A DNA stretch of 64,000 nucleotides from Enterovibrio calviensis DSM 14347 (lineage in GTDB: Bacteria > Pseudomonadota > Gammaproteobacteria > Enterobacterales > Vibrionaceae), in contig NZ_JHZA01000007.1 in NCBI RefSeq assembly GCF_000621165.1, forward strand, positions 248,001-312,000, written 5' to 3'. The translations under genes were made by a program, and so were the position numbers. The notes beneath the pieces were generated by a model that searched no databases, was not told the DNA's origin, and saw nothing but the letters and a program-made list of their open reading frames with translations. Of this stretch, positions 53,584-62,743 are shown in pieces (the first letter of the stretch is position 1; the number at the start of each line of letters is the position of its first letter).

Positions 53584-55470
53584 ATGCAAGATATCGTTAC
53601 TGAATTTCGTCAGCTAGACCTAGCTGAAAACCTTCTTTCCGCTTTAGATTCAATTGGCTTTGTATCACCTACGCCAATCCAAGCGGCTTCGATTCCTTTG
53701 CTTCTTACTGGTGTTGATGCACTAGGTAAGGCACAAACTGGTACTGGTAAAACCGCTGCGTTTTCTCTACCAATCCTAAACAAAATCGATCTGAACCAGC
53801 ATAAGCCACAAGCTATTGTTATGGCGCCTACTCGTGAGCTAGCTATTCAGGTTGCAGCAGAAGTTAAACTTCTGGGCCAAAAAATCTCTGGTTTGAAAGT
53901 ACTTGAGATCTACGGTGGTGCTTCAATCGTTGAGCAAATGCGTGCTCTACGTTCTGGTGCTCACATTGTTGTTGGTACACCTGGTCGTGTTAAAGACCTT
54001 ATCAACCGCGAACGCCTTCAACTAGACGAAGTGAAAACTTTCGTTCTTGATGAAGCCGACGAAATGTTGAAAATGGGCTTCGTTGACGACGTTACTTGGA
54101 TCATGGAACAAGCGCCAGAAACTGCACAACGTGTATTGTTCTCTGCAACCATGCCTCCAATCGTTAAAGAAATCGTTGACCGTTTCCTACGTGAACCTTC
54201 GCGCATTGACGTTGCTGGTAGCAACCGTACTGTTGAGAAAGTAGAACAACAATACTGGGTAGTGAAAGGCGTAGAGAAAGACGAAGCAATGTCTCGTCTT
54301 CTTGAAACTGAAGAAACTGATGCGTCTATCGTATTCGTACGTACTCGTCAGGACACTGAGCGTCTAGCTGATTGGTTGCAAGCACGTGGCTTTAAAGCTG
54401 CTGCATTGCACGGTGATATTCCTCAGTCACTTCGTGAGCGTACTGTTGATCACATCAAGCGTGGCGTTATCGACATTCTTGTTGCGACTGACGTTGTTGC
54501 ACGTGGTCTTGATGTTCCACGTATCACCCACGTATTTAACTACGACATCCCATTCGATGTTGAGTCATACATTCACCGTATCGGTCGTACTGGCCGTGCT
54601 GGTCGCGCTGGTAAAGCAATCTTGTTGGTTCGCACTAACCAGATCCGTATGCTTCGCACCATCGAGCGTGTAACGTCTACTCGTATGGAAGAAATTCAAC
54701 TTCCAATGCGTGACAAGGTTGCTGAAGCGCGTCTTGCTGCACTAGCAAGTGACCTGCTTGAGCAGAAAGAAGCTGAAAGCCTAGAAGCGTTTGTTGGTCT
54801 TATCGAGAAGCTTCAAGAGCAAATCGAAGTTGACGCAGCAACCTTGGCAGCGATGCTTCTTCAGCGTCAACAAGGTAAGCGTCCATTGTTCTACAATGGT
54901 CCAGATCCAATGATCACTGCAATCGAGCGTGAAAACAAACGTCGCGAATCTCGTCGTGATGAGCGTCCACGTGACGGTAGCCGTCCAGAGCGCGGTGAGC
55001 GTCGTAGCTACAACGCTGCTGATTGGGATACTTACCAATTGCAAGTTGGTCGTGATCAAGGTGTTCAAGTTAAAGACATCGTTGGCGCTATCGCAAACGA
55101 ACTAGGTCTAGAGAAGCAATTCATTGGTTCTATCAAGCTAGCAACGGGTCACACTTACGTTCAATTGCCTAAGAAAATGCCTAACGAAATCATGGCACAA
55201 CTGAAGCAACTGCGTATTCGCCAGAAAGCGACTGATGCACAGCTAGTTGAAGGTCACGTTAACATGGAGCCACCTCGTCGTCGTAGCGGCGGTGATCGTT
55301 CTGGTGCGCCAGGCGGTAACGGTGGTCGTCGTTTTGAAGAGCGTGGTCCACGCGGCGGTAACGGTGGCAACCGTTCAGACCGTGGTGGAGAGCGTCGCTT
55401 CAACCGTGACCGCGGTAACGACCGTCGCCCTGCGGGCGCTCGTTCTGACCGTCGTCCAGCTGACGCATAA
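53584..55470 (+). CDS. deaD: ATP-dependent DEAD-box RNA helicase DeaD/CsdA
   Basis: DeaD unwinds RNA for ribosome assembly and mRNA turnover, especially in the cold. The 628-residue protein has Q-motif, AQTGTGKT, DEAD, SAT and HRIGRTGRAGRAG in order. A C-terminal RNA-binding domain follows (RDQGVQVKDIVGAIANELGLEKQFIGSI), then an Arg/Gly-rich tail. Codon use is markedly more biased towards GTT, CGT and AAC than in its neighbours, which fits high expression. A long leader and a terminator enclose a single-gene unit. Confidence 0.95.
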   Translation: MQDIVTEFRQLDLAENLLSALDSIGFVSPTPIQAASIPLLLTGVDALGKAQTGTGKTAAFSLPILNKIDLNQHKPQAIVMAPTRELAIQVAAEVKLLGQKISGLKVLEIYGGASIVEQMRALRSGAHIVVGTPGRVKDLINRERLQLDEVKTFVLDEADEMLKMGFVDDVTWIMEQAPETAQRVLFSATMPPIVKEIVDRFLREPSRIDVAGSNRTVEKVEQQYWVVKGVEKDEAMSRLLETEETDASIVFVRTRQDTERLADWLQARGFKAAALHGDIPQSLRERTVDHIKRGVIDILVATDVVARGLDVPRITHVFNYDIPFDVESYIHRIGRTGRAGRAGKAILLVRTNQIRMLRTIERVTSTRMEEIQLPMRDKVAEARLAALASDLLEQKEAESLEAFVGLIEKLQEQIEVDAATLAAMLLQRQQGKRPLFYNGPDPMITAIERENKRRESRRDERPRDGSRPERGERRSYNAADWDTYQLQVGRDQGVQVKDIVGAIANELGLEKQFIGSIKLATGHTYVQLPKKMPNEIMAQLKQLRIRQKATDAQLVEGHVNMEPPRRRSGGDRSGAPGGNGGRRFEERGPRGGNGGNRSDRGGERRFNRDRGNDRRPAGARSDRRPADA

Positions 55471-55490
55471 TCAGTACTGAAATGACCTTA

Positions 55491-55517
55491 AAAAAGCCGA
55501 CGAAAGTCGGCTTTTTT
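55491..55517 (+). terminator. Terminator after deaD
   Basis: AAAAAGCCGAC and GTCGGCTTTTTT pair around GAAA. Confidence 0.9.
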
Positions 55518-55723
55518 GTATCTGTTGTTTTCGGTTTCCAAGCATGATGCATTGAAAGTAATTGCTAAATCGTTAACGCTCGTTGAAAAGACATCTTTAG
55601 GCTGCTTCGGTATATCAATACGTGGCGGTGTCCTGAATTTGTCTCTCACTTCCAATGAATGCGACGACAGCTCAGATACTCCAAGACTATATTATTTATG
55701 TTGCCAGCTTAAATTGAATACTC

Positions 55724-55765
55724 TGATGGCCTCTTAAATCGAGCATCTTTAAGCTTTTGGTATTA
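55724..55765. repeat. Dispersed palindromic repeat, degenerate half copy C
   Basis: CTGATGGCCTCTTAAATCGAG, here split for length, matches the internal segment of copy B (28665-28685). It is followed by a drifted right arm (ATCTTTAAGCTTTTGGTA). No left arm is found, so this is a decayed or truncated copy just upstream of the cupin gene. Confidence 0.55.
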
Positions 55766-55787
55766 TTTCCTGTTTGAGGATTGTCTT

Positions 55788-56453
55788 ATGTTGAATATGC
55801 AATTTGACCAACGGGTGATCATTAACACCAACGAACTTGACTGGCAGCCATCACCCATCGAAGGCGTACTCAGAAAACCTCTCGCTCGAGAGGAGGAAGA
55901 GCGGGGCCATGCTACTAGCATTGTAAAATTCGCGCCTAAGAGTGAATTCTCTCATCATGAGCATCCATTAGGTGAAGAGATATTGGTTCTCGATGGTGTT
56001 TTTTCGGATGAATATGGTGACTATCCCGCAGGTACTTATCTTCGAAATCCACCGGGTACCTCTCACACACCATTTAGTACTGTAGGCTGTACGCTGCTGG
56101 TGAAATTACACCAGTTTTCAAGTAATGACTTCCATCAAATCAGAATCAACACACGCGATGAGTCTCAGTGGATCGATGGTCAAGGTAGGCTGAAGATACT
56201 TCCACTTCATGAGTTTAATGGTGAACAAGTTGCGATGATCCGATGGCCCGCTGGTCAGCACTTTTTTTCTATTTCTCATTTCTGTGGTGAAGAAATTTTT
56301 GTCATCGGTGGTGAGTACCGTGATGAATTCGCCAAATACCCAGCAGGCGTATGGATGCGCACTCCCCATATGTTTGAATACAACCCTTTTGCTGAAGAAG
56401 ACACATTACTTTGGGTGAAAGTAGGGCACCTTCCTTATCCAAATCCGACGTAG
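55788..56453 (+). CDS. Tandem cupin protein of the ChrR type
   Basis: The 221-residue protein contains two cupin domains, the second a repeat of the first. The first has HHEHPLGEEILVLDGVFSDEYGDYPAGTYLRNPPG, and the second FCGEEIFVIGGEYRDEFAKYPAGVWMRTPH. This is the anti-sigma factor ChrR cupin fold, but there is no zinc-binding N-terminal anti-sigma domain, so it is not a sigma-E antagonist. Family members occur as stand-alone enzymes or sensors, and metal ligands H, H and E are present in repeat one only. GAGGA lies eight bases before the ATG. Confidence 0.8.
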   Translation: MLNMQFDQRVIINTNELDWQPSPIEGVLRKPLAREEEERGHATSIVKFAPKSEFSHHEHPLGEEILVLDGVFSDEYGDYPAGTYLRNPPGTSHTPFSTVGCTLLVKLHQFSSNDFHQIRINTRDESQWIDGQGRLKILPLHEFNGEQVAMIRWPAGQHFFSISHFCGEEIFVIGGEYRDEFAKYPAGVWMRTPHMFEYNPFAEEDTLLWVKVGHLPYPNPT

Positions 56454-56464
56454 CTGGTAAGAGT

Positions 56465-56476
56465 GAAAGCGCTTTC
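56465..56476 (+). promoter_or_regulatory. LacI-type operator, third copy
   Basis: GAAAGCGCTTTC is identical to the two copies before the sugar symporter at 40.3-40.6 kb. It lies between the cupin gene and the diguanylate cyclase gene; a weaker GAGCGCTTTC follows at 56559. Whether it regulates anything here is unknown. Confidence 0.4.
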
Positions 56477-56607
56477 TGAGTGTGTGTATCAAAAGTGAAT
56501 CAAACGTCTTCCACCTTTATCGCTAGTATATTGCCTGAGTGTTTCGCTTGATAATTTGAGCGCTTTCTTGAATATGTCTCAGTAACGCTAGGAAATAACG
56601 AACTCGG

Positions 56608-58230
56608 ATGTTCCAGATTCAAAACCATTCTCAGATGCTGTATTTCGATATTGCACCTGTTCCCATGCTTATTCTTAATGAGCTGGGAGAAATCGTCCAT
56701 GGGAATCGAGAGTGTCAAAGTACTCTACGATTTCAAAACGGGAGTCATCACTTAGATGGCTATTTTTCGGTGGGTGTTTGGGATGACATTAAACATTACT
56801 TCGCGTCTTCGCCGTCTTTATCGCAGTTTGAACCCTTCCATAAGGTGGTAAGCCTTTCTCAATCCAATAAACCTTGCCAATTAAAAGTGAGTTTGGATAC
56901 CAGCGCGTCCAGCAATATCTATATTGTTGCGATTTCTGAGTGTGCGAAACACGAGAAGAGCGATGATGAACTGAAAATGGACGGCTTGCCTTACGGCATG
57001 GCGGTGGTCGATCCTGAAGGCCAATTTGTCACCATCAATAAAGCGTTTTATCGACTTCTTGGATACAGCGAATACGAGTTAAAAGGGAAGAGCGACTTTG
57101 AACTGACCTTTGAATCAGACGCAAACAGCGAAAAACCACTAAGACGACAGCTATTGTCTGAATGCCGAGAGCATTATCAAGTGGATAAGCGCTACATTCA
57201 TAAAAATGGCCATCAAATTTGGGTTAGAACCTTTGTTTCTGCGGTTCCTTCGGACAGTATGGGCTCCATCAATTTTGTTGTGTCTGTGTTTGATATTCAT
57301 GAAGAAAAACAGCTTCAAGACGTCATTTCAACCTCAGAAAGGCGTTTTCGAATCATTGCAGAAAACGTCAGTTCAGTGGTTTGGATCTCTGCGCCCGATC
57401 CCATGCGGCTTTTTTATGCAAACCGATGTTACAACAATATTTGGGAAGAACCCGCTGAGTCACTATATGGTGATCCTCGTGCGTTTCTAAATAGAGTGCA
57501 CCCCTCTGATCGAGATCTAGCAGCGTCAACGCGATTTTCCTCTTCGACTGATTCATGGAGCGTTAACTACCGACTTCTGTTCCCTGATGGTCGCACTAAA
57601 CACATCAGAGATAGCGGGCATTGCGTTTTTGATGGAAACCACGAACTCATTTACCGTGTTGGCACCATGACGGACATCACCTCTGAGATTGATCAGCGAG
57701 ATACGGTGGTTACCATGGCGCACCATTTGCGTAAATTAGTGGAGTATGACTCTCTTACCGGCATTAAATCACGCCATGCGATCATGAATGATATTCGAGA
57801 AACCTATCAGCAATACGCCATGACGGGCGATCCTTCAATGCTGGTGTATATCGATGCTGATGGCTTCAAAGGCATCAATGACACCTACGGACACAAAATT
57901 GGTGATGAAGTCTTGGTGAAAATTGCCGAGCACCTCACCAGTAATATTCGAGATTCTGATGTGGCAGGTCGAATCGGGGGTGACGAGTTTGTCGTGCTTT
58001 TGCGTCATACGGCGCAGTCTGAAGTTCCTCAAATATTGGAAAGACTGTGTCAAGATATTCATTCTGATGGGTTGCCCAGTGACATTACTGTTTCTTTGAC
58101 ATTGGGTGAGAAAGAACTGACGTCTGATATTCAATCGGCAGAACAATGGCTTAGCGTTGCTGACCAAACCATGTATCAAAATAAGCGTAGGAAGAAAGCC
58201 TTATACAATCGGTCAATGACGCCAATGTGA
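56608..58230 (+). CDS. PAS-domain diguanylate cyclase
   Basis: The 540-residue soluble protein makes cyclic di-GMP from two GTP. Three PAS-like modules (roughly residues 10-100, 125-240 and 245-365) precede a GGDEF domain starting at EYDSLTGIKSRHAIM. The catalytic GGDEF is intact in GRIGGDEFVVLLRH, and an RxxD inhibitory site (RDSD) lies five residues before it, so feedback inhibition by product is expected. The second PAS module closes with a PAC-like segment (RYIHKNGHQIWVRTFVSAV). It is a single gene; the signal is unknown. Confidence 0.92.
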   Translation: MFQIQNHSQMLYFDIAPVPMLILNELGEIVHGNRECQSTLRFQNGSHHLDGYFSVGVWDDIKHYFASSPSLSQFEPFHKVVSLSQSNKPCQLKVSLDTSASSNIYIVAISECAKHEKSDDELKMDGLPYGMAVVDPEGQFVTINKAFYRLLGYSEYELKGKSDFELTFESDANSEKPLRRQLLSECREHYQVDKRYIHKNGHQIWVRTFVSAVPSDSMGSINFVVSVFDIHEEKQLQDVISTSERRFRIIAENVSSVVWISAPDPMRLFYANRCYNNIWEEPAESLYGDPRAFLNRVHPSDRDLAASTRFSSSTDSWSVNYRLLFPDGRTKHIRDSGHCVFDGNHELIYRVGTMTDITSEIDQRDTVVTMAHHLRKLVEYDSLTGIKSRHAIMNDIRETYQQYAMTGDPSMLVYIDADGFKGINDTYGHKIGDEVLVKIAEHLTSNIRDSDVAGRIGGDEFVVLLRHTAQSEVPQILERLCQDIHSDGLPSDITVSLTLGEKELTSDIQSAEQWLSVADQTMYQNKRRKKALYNRSMTPM

Positions 58231-58345
58231 TAAGGAAAGTACTAGCACTTTATGCTGATACAGTTCAGTTGTTTTTAAAATGAGACACATCTCTGTATTG
58301 CTTCAGCGTATTCTCTCAGTTGAATAACATAGGGGATTGGACATC

Positions 58346-59014
58346 ATGCAGAGCGTTGTTGAAGTGTTTGGTACGGCACTGGCGAGTTATTTTAATGGTA
58401 ACAAGTCTGGAAAGCTCATTGTAAGAGAAAACAATGGAACGTCAGTCATTCCGACGTCGGAGTTTTTTCGACGCCCAGAGGACGTTGCTACGGACAGAAT
58501 CGCGCTTTCATATTGCCGTCGTAGTGTGCTTAATATTGGCGCGAGCGGAGGGGAGCATTCTCTGTTTCTGGTTGCCAAAGGCATGAAAGTCACGTCTATC
58601 GACAATTCGCCTATCGCTTGTGCGATCATGCATCAACGTGGTGTCCCTTCTGTTATCTGTGGCGACCTATTTGACCAACACCCTATGTTTGACCGTTCTT
58701 TCTCTTGGCTCGCGCTGCGTGGCGTCGTGGGCAAGCTCGGCAACATCCGTAACTTTTTCCACTTTCTCAATCTGGCGCATCGGAACTTGTACCCTGGTGG
58801 ACGGCTTATCTTGAGTTCGGAAAACCTCAAGTATGAAGGTTACCGTACCAGGCATTTAACGTTTGAATTCGATGGGCGAGTGAGTGAAGAAATCCCGTGG
58901 TTCGACATTGGTATGTCCACGTTAAGGCAGGTAGCGGATAGCCATAACTTCAATTGTCGCATCGTTTACTGCGATGACAGTAACAAGTACGTGGCGTTAT
59001 TGACGAAACGATAG
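58346..59014 (+). CDS. SAM-dependent methyltransferase (class I)
   Basis: The 222-residue protein has the SAM-binding motif LNIGASGGEHSLFLVAKGMKVTSIDNS, then the acidic Asp of the motif II region (TSIDNSP) and ALRGVVGKLGNIRNFFHFLN. I start it at the ATG at 58346, with AGGGGATT upstream; a TTG lies at 58337. No unusual domain identifies the substrate. It follows the diguanylate cyclase by about 115 bases and appears to be a single transcription unit. Confidence 0.8.
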   Translation: MQSVVEVFGTALASYFNGNKSGKLIVRENNGTSVIPTSEFFRRPEDVATDRIALSYCRRSVLNIGASGGEHSLFLVAKGMKVTSIDNSPIACAIMHQRGVPSVICGDLFDQHPMFDRSFSWLALRGVVGKLGNIRNFFHFLNLAHRNLYPGGRLILSSENLKYEGYRTRHLTFEFDGRVSEEIPWFDIGMSTLRQVADSHNFNCRIVYCDDSNKYVALLTKR

Positions 59015-59127
59015 CAGCAGGGGTGTAAGTGTTTGGCAATCAATAAAGTGATTATTGTGACGTTGTCACTACATGGAGGCTAATCACAATATCTACTTCA
59101 TCGAGTACTGTTATTTTACGAATAGGA

Positions 59128-59156
59128 AATGGGGCTGTTTACAGCCCCATTTTTTT
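59128..59156 (-). terminator. Terminator containing the stop of the DUF3283-like gene
   Basis: AAATGGGGCTGT and ACAGCCCCATTT pair around TT and are flanked by T and A runs. The stem includes the TAA of the minus-strand gene at 59139. Confidence 0.85.
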
Positions 59157-59345
59157 TGAATATTTTTCCACACAATCAATGAAGTGTGCTCTTTCATTCT
59201 CATCCGACATCGCCTGCGCTTGCTGCGCAAACGTGCTTCTTTCGGCTAACGCGTTTTTTACTTGCCATACGGCGTAAGCTGCTTGTTTATCCAATTCTAT
59301 TTTCTGTTTTTCATCTGCCGGAAGCAGCGCTAGATTGTCGCTCAT
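59139..59345 (-). CDS. DUF3283-like small protein
   Basis: The 68-residue protein has the look of the Vibrionaceae-restricted DUF3283 family: LALLPADEKQKIELDKQAAYAVWQVKN at the start and ERAHFIDCVEKYSKKMGL at the end. It is a short helical protein without a signal peptide. Its stop codon lies in a terminator stem. The function is unknown. The match is from memory of the family and would need a profile search. Confidence 0.65.
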   Translation of the reverse strand: MSDNLALLPADEKQKIELDKQAAYAVWQVKNALAERSTFAQQAQAMSDENERAHFIDCVEKYSKKMGL

Positions 59346-59497
59346 GGGAAATCTCGTTCATTGATTAACGGCGCTACCATAGCGAAGAGTGCAGGGTGAG
59401 ACAAGTGCTTACATAGGGCTTACGGTTAACTGACACAAAAAATGGGGGTTTCTCTAGTATAAGGCTCATCCGTTGATAGGGTATCAGAGGGAAAACA

Positions 59498-59845
59498 ATG
59501 GAATTTACCTATCATGACAGACAAACACTTTACGATGCTTGGATGTCTTACAAAGCGAAACTTCGCATTACTCAAATTGAAATGGCAAAGCGCCTAGGCG
59601 TTAGTCAGTTGGATTTTTCAAAAACGCTGCGTGGTGATGTTCCTCTCGATAGAGGGTTTGTCCTTCGTTTTTGTAAAGAAATCGGCTTAGATCCTAATCA
59701 TTCGTTGCCGAGTTTGAAAAGCAATCACGTGTCTGTAATGACGGGAGATATTTCTGTCAATACGTCATTGACCGTGGACGGAAAGGTCACCAAGGTTGAA
59801 TATTCTGACAACCAAGTGTTTATCGAATACGTGAAGCAATTGTAG
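59498..59845 (+). CDS. Helix-turn-helix (XRE-like) small regulator
   Basis: The 115-residue protein has a Cro/C1-type helix-turn-helix near residues 20-60: RITQIEMAKRLGVSQLDFSKTLRGDVPLDRGFVLRFCKEIG. The C-terminal part (MTGDISVNTSLTVDGKVTKVEYSDNQVFIEY) is beta-rich and could be a ligand or dimer domain. It is a stand-alone single-gene unit with its own terminator. The target is unknown, and nothing near it suggests a phage. Confidence 0.75.
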   Translation: MEFTYHDRQTLYDAWMSYKAKLRITQIEMAKRLGVSQLDFSKTLRGDVPLDRGFVLRFCKEIGLDPNHSLPSLKSNHVSVMTGDISVNTSLTVDGKVTKVEYSDNQVFIEYVKQL

Positions 59846-59846
59846 A

Positions 59847-59877
59847 AACAGCCATCTGAGGATGGCTGTTTTTTATC
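59847..59877 (+). terminator. Terminator after the HTH gene
   Basis: AACAGCCATC and GATGGCTGTT pair around TGAG, followed by a T run. Confidence 0.9.
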
Positions 59878-59883
59878 GTGTTT

Positions 59884-60507
59884 TTACTTTGTCGACGCTT
59901 CAATGAATGCAGGGCGTTCGCTGATCTTGCGGTGCCACGCCAACAACGCGGGCAATGATTCATCAAGGTGTAAATCAAGATTTTTCATAAAGCCACAAAG
60001 GACATACGCCGTGATGTCTGCAACCGAGAATTTGTCTCCCGCAACATAGGGCGACGTTGTTAAGCGTTTTTCCAACTCAGGCAAAAACTCTTCCAAACGT
60101 TGTTTGGATTCCTTTCCCCATGCTTCCACGCAACGCTCTCTGTCTTTGTAAATGCCAGTTATGTTTCTAAAGGCTTGAAAAGCAGCATAAAGCCCTTGGA
60201 ATTCAACAATGCGATTCCACATTTCGACTTGTCCGATAGCCAGCGCATCTTCTCCAAACAAGTGATGGTTTGTTGGAAACGCCGCATCAATGTAGCGACA
60301 GATAGCAACAGACTCACAGATGGTTGTTTCATCGTCGAGTTCTAGCAAAGGGATTTTTCCGTTGGGGCTCTTCGCTTTAAATTCGTCGGTAACATTCTCT
60401 CCACCGCGAATGTCCACATCGACTCTTGGGATCTCAATGCCTTTTTCAGCAATGAAAAGGCTAACTCTGAGTGAATTGGGTGTGGGCGCTTTCTCGTACA
60501 ACTTCAT
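59884..60507 (-). CDS. Glutathione S-transferase
   Basis: The 207-residue protein has an N-terminal thioredoxin-like glutathione site (LYEKAPTPNSLRVSLFIAEKG, then NGKIPLLELDDETTICESVAICRYID, where the cis-Pro is followed by ES) and a helical C-terminal domain. I start it at the ATG at 60507, preceded by AGGGA. Its conserved motif DKFSVADITAYVLC is the N-capping box of GSTs. It is a lone gene between the HTH gene and pdsS. The substrate is unknown. Confidence 0.9.
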   Translation of the reverse strand: MKLYEKAPTPNSLRVSLFIAEKGIEIPRVDVDIRGGENVTDEFKAKSPNGKIPLLELDDETTICESVAICRYIDAAFPTNHHLFGEDALAIGQVEMWNRIVEFQGLYAAFQAFRNITGIYKDRERCVEAWGKESKQRLEEFLPELEKRLTTSPYVAGDKFSVADITAYVLCGFMKNLDLHLDESLPALLAWHRKISERPAFIEASTK

Positions 60508-60550
60508 AAACATTCCCTGTTTTGATATGCCCTACTCGGGTCGGTCGATC

Positions 60551-62743
60551 TTAAGTGTAAGTCACTGGCAGCAACACGGTCACTATAACGCCATTGTTCG
60601 TCACACGATTGGCGATAGTGAGTTCACCATGGTGGAACTCTGCCACTAAACGCGCAATGTAAAGGCCGAGCCCTAAGTGGGGCTTGTCGGATTTCTGGTT
60701 TTCATCCCTCACTGAGACCATGGAAGCCAGCAATTGATTTCCCATATTTTCGGGTAAATTTGGCCCAAGGTTAGAAACAGTGATGCAAGCGCGGTGTTCA
60801 TGTTGAACCAATTGAATATCAATCGGTGTGTTGGGGGTTCTGAATTCGACAGCGTTGGCGATGAGTTTGTCGAGTAACTGAGCGACGTATTCAGGCACGC
60901 CCTCCATGTCATATTGCCCATCTTTAATCCGCAAAGTGAATGCTTGGTCAGGGTAGGCGTATTCATAGCCTTGTACACAGCCGGTAATGACTTTATCCAG
61001 TGGGAAAGACGTCTTTTCCGCATGCTCAAAGCTTTGTTCAAGCCTCGTTGCTTCGGTCATGCTCGACAGTATGGTTGCGAGCCTTGCCACGCCTTCTTGA
61101 GCGCGGTCGATATAACGGCGTTGGTCATCATCCGTATTGACAAAAGCAAGGTTCTCTAACGAAGAACGCACAACAGCGACCGGTGTCCGTAACTCATGGG
61201 AAAGACTGGATGACATCTTCTCAAGGTAACTGTTGTAATCAGAAAGCCTTGTGACCATGGTTGATAGCGTGCGCGAGAGATCGCCGATCTCATCTTTGCT
61301 TTCGATTGGATCAAGTTGATGGCGAACACGCCCCTGTGGGTCAATGGCACTTTCAGCATCGTCTCTTAGCCTTCTAACTCGCTTGGAAATATGTGAGCCA
61401 AATAGGAGCAAAACCACTACACCGGTGCAAATAACTGCCAATAGTACATTGAACAATTGCTCAAGCGCTTTATTGCGAAGCGTCGTGATGCCATTCGTGG
61501 TTTCTTCGACGACCACAGCACCAACAATGTCATCGTTGACTTTTATTGGATACGCGGCAGAAAGGATCATTGCACTTTCGTCGTCGGTCACTCGCCAGTT
61601 AGCATAAGGGCGTCCAATAAGCGCTTGTTGTACTTCAACACCTCTAAACACAGCGGCATGCTGCATTGCATCAACAATGTGTTCCGGTGGGCGCTGCAGT
61701 ATTTGATAGTAAAGCGGGTTAAGGATCTCAGTTTGTATCCATCCCATTACCCCTGAAGGAGGATCCTGGTACTTTATGGTTGTCTCCCACACCCCATTAG
61801 CAGACTGTAAATCTCCCGTCTTTGCGAGCACACGACCATGTTTGTCCACCGCCCAAACCCGTGAATTACCGTCGTTGATTTTGGTGAGAACCCGCTCAAG
61901 ATCCGGAGAGGGAACGAGTAAGGTGCCGAGTGTTTCCGCACTGCGCGGATTAGACGTTGCCAAGATGGTTTCAATATCTCTGTTAAAAGGGTCGACAACG
62001 TTGTAATAGGCAAAGCTGAGTTTTTCGCCCACCAGCCAATCGGGGATTGCTAATTCAATGGCATAACCATTGGCCGTCTCTTGCCACCAAGCACGAATCG
62101 CTTCAGAGGGAAAGTTGTGTTCGGTATCTGAAATTGTTGTTTCAATCAAAGAAACATCAGCGGGCCCGCTTTGTGCGGCTGAAATAGCGTAACGCTTGAA
62201 CTCACCCTCTAACGTGGTGAGCGTGACCATAAGATGGTCATTGCGATCGATGCGCAGCGAGCCACTTCGACGCATCACGGGCGAGCGGTCTGCGACATCG
62301 ACGAGAGCAAAGATCTCATCGCCATCACTGGTGAGCGTGAGATCAAAATTCAAGTCATCAGAGCGATAAGGAGAGCGACTGAATATGACGTTGTCTTGCG
62401 CATAATTGTGTTTGTAGGCTTGGTAGCGATCCCAATCTAGGGTTGAACCATCGATATCAATGTGAGACTGAAGTGCCACCGCATAGAGATCTTTGCCTCT
62501 CTCTAAGCGTGGCTTTGTCGCTAATTGGCGTTCAAATAACTCGGGTTGTTGATTGAGTGACATGGAAAATGCACGCGCCGACCCCATGAGTGTTTGCTCT
62601 TGCCCTTGGCGAAGCACATTCTCTAATTCCCACACATAGTTGTAACCAATGAACGGCAACAATAGAAGTAGACCTGAGAGCAGGACGACTTTGGCGCGAA
62701 TGCCGGACACCCAGCGCCAAACCTGTTCTATAAAGAGTCTCAT
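60551..62743 (-). CDS. pdsS: Sortase-system sensor histidine kinase PdsS
   Basis: PdsS is the membrane sensor of the proteobacterial dedicated sortase system. The 730-residue protein has a first transmembrane helix (residues 18-36) and a large periplasmic region of roughly 380 residues. A second helix (about 430-452, QLFNVLLAVICTGVVVLLLFG), a HAMP region and an HisKA domain follow, with the phospho-accepting His near 515 in SLSHELRTPV. An ATPase domain ends with GLGLYIARLVAEFHHG. The periplasmic part has a CBM9-like pattern (DIDGSTLDWDRYQ, then FALVDVADRSP, then YAIELAIPDWL). The stop of pdsR overlaps its start (ATGA). Symbol by family recall. Confidence 0.78.
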   Translation of the reverse strand: MRLFIEQVWRWVSGIRAKVVLLSGLLLLLPFIGYNYVWELENVLRQGQEQTLMGSARAFSMSLNQQPELFERQLATKPRLERGKDLYAVALQSHIDIDGSTLDWDRYQAYKHNYAQDNVIFSRSPYRSDDLNFDLTLTSDGDEIFALVDVADRSPVMRRSGSLRIDRNDHLMVTLTTLEGEFKRYAISAAQSGPADVSLIETTISDTEHNFPSEAIRAWWQETANGYAIELAIPDWLVGEKLSFAYYNVVDPFNRDIETILATSNPRSAETLGTLLVPSPDLERVLTKINDGNSRVWAVDKHGRVLAKTGDLQSANGVWETTIKYQDPPSGVMGWIQTEILNPLYYQILQRPPEHIVDAMQHAAVFRGVEVQQALIGRPYANWRVTDDESAMILSAAYPIKVNDDIVGAVVVEETTNGITTLRNKALEQLFNVLLAVICTGVVVLLLFGSHISKRVRRLRDDAESAIDPQGRVRHQLDPIESKDEIGDLSRTLSTMVTRLSDYNSYLEKMSSSLSHELRTPVAVVRSSLENLAFVNTDDDQRRYIDRAQEGVARLATILSSMTEATRLEQSFEHAEKTSFPLDKVITGCVQGYEYAYPDQAFTLRIKDGQYDMEGVPEYVAQLLDKLIANAVEFRTPNTPIDIQLVQHEHRACITVSNLGPNLPENMGNQLLASMVSVRDENQKSDKPHLGLGLYIARLVAEFHHGELTIANRVTNNGVIVTVLLPVTYT

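Noticed and set aside
59498-59845. Phage-derived repressor
   Set aside because: The HTH gene is isolated, with its own terminator and no integrase, att site or phage genes around it.
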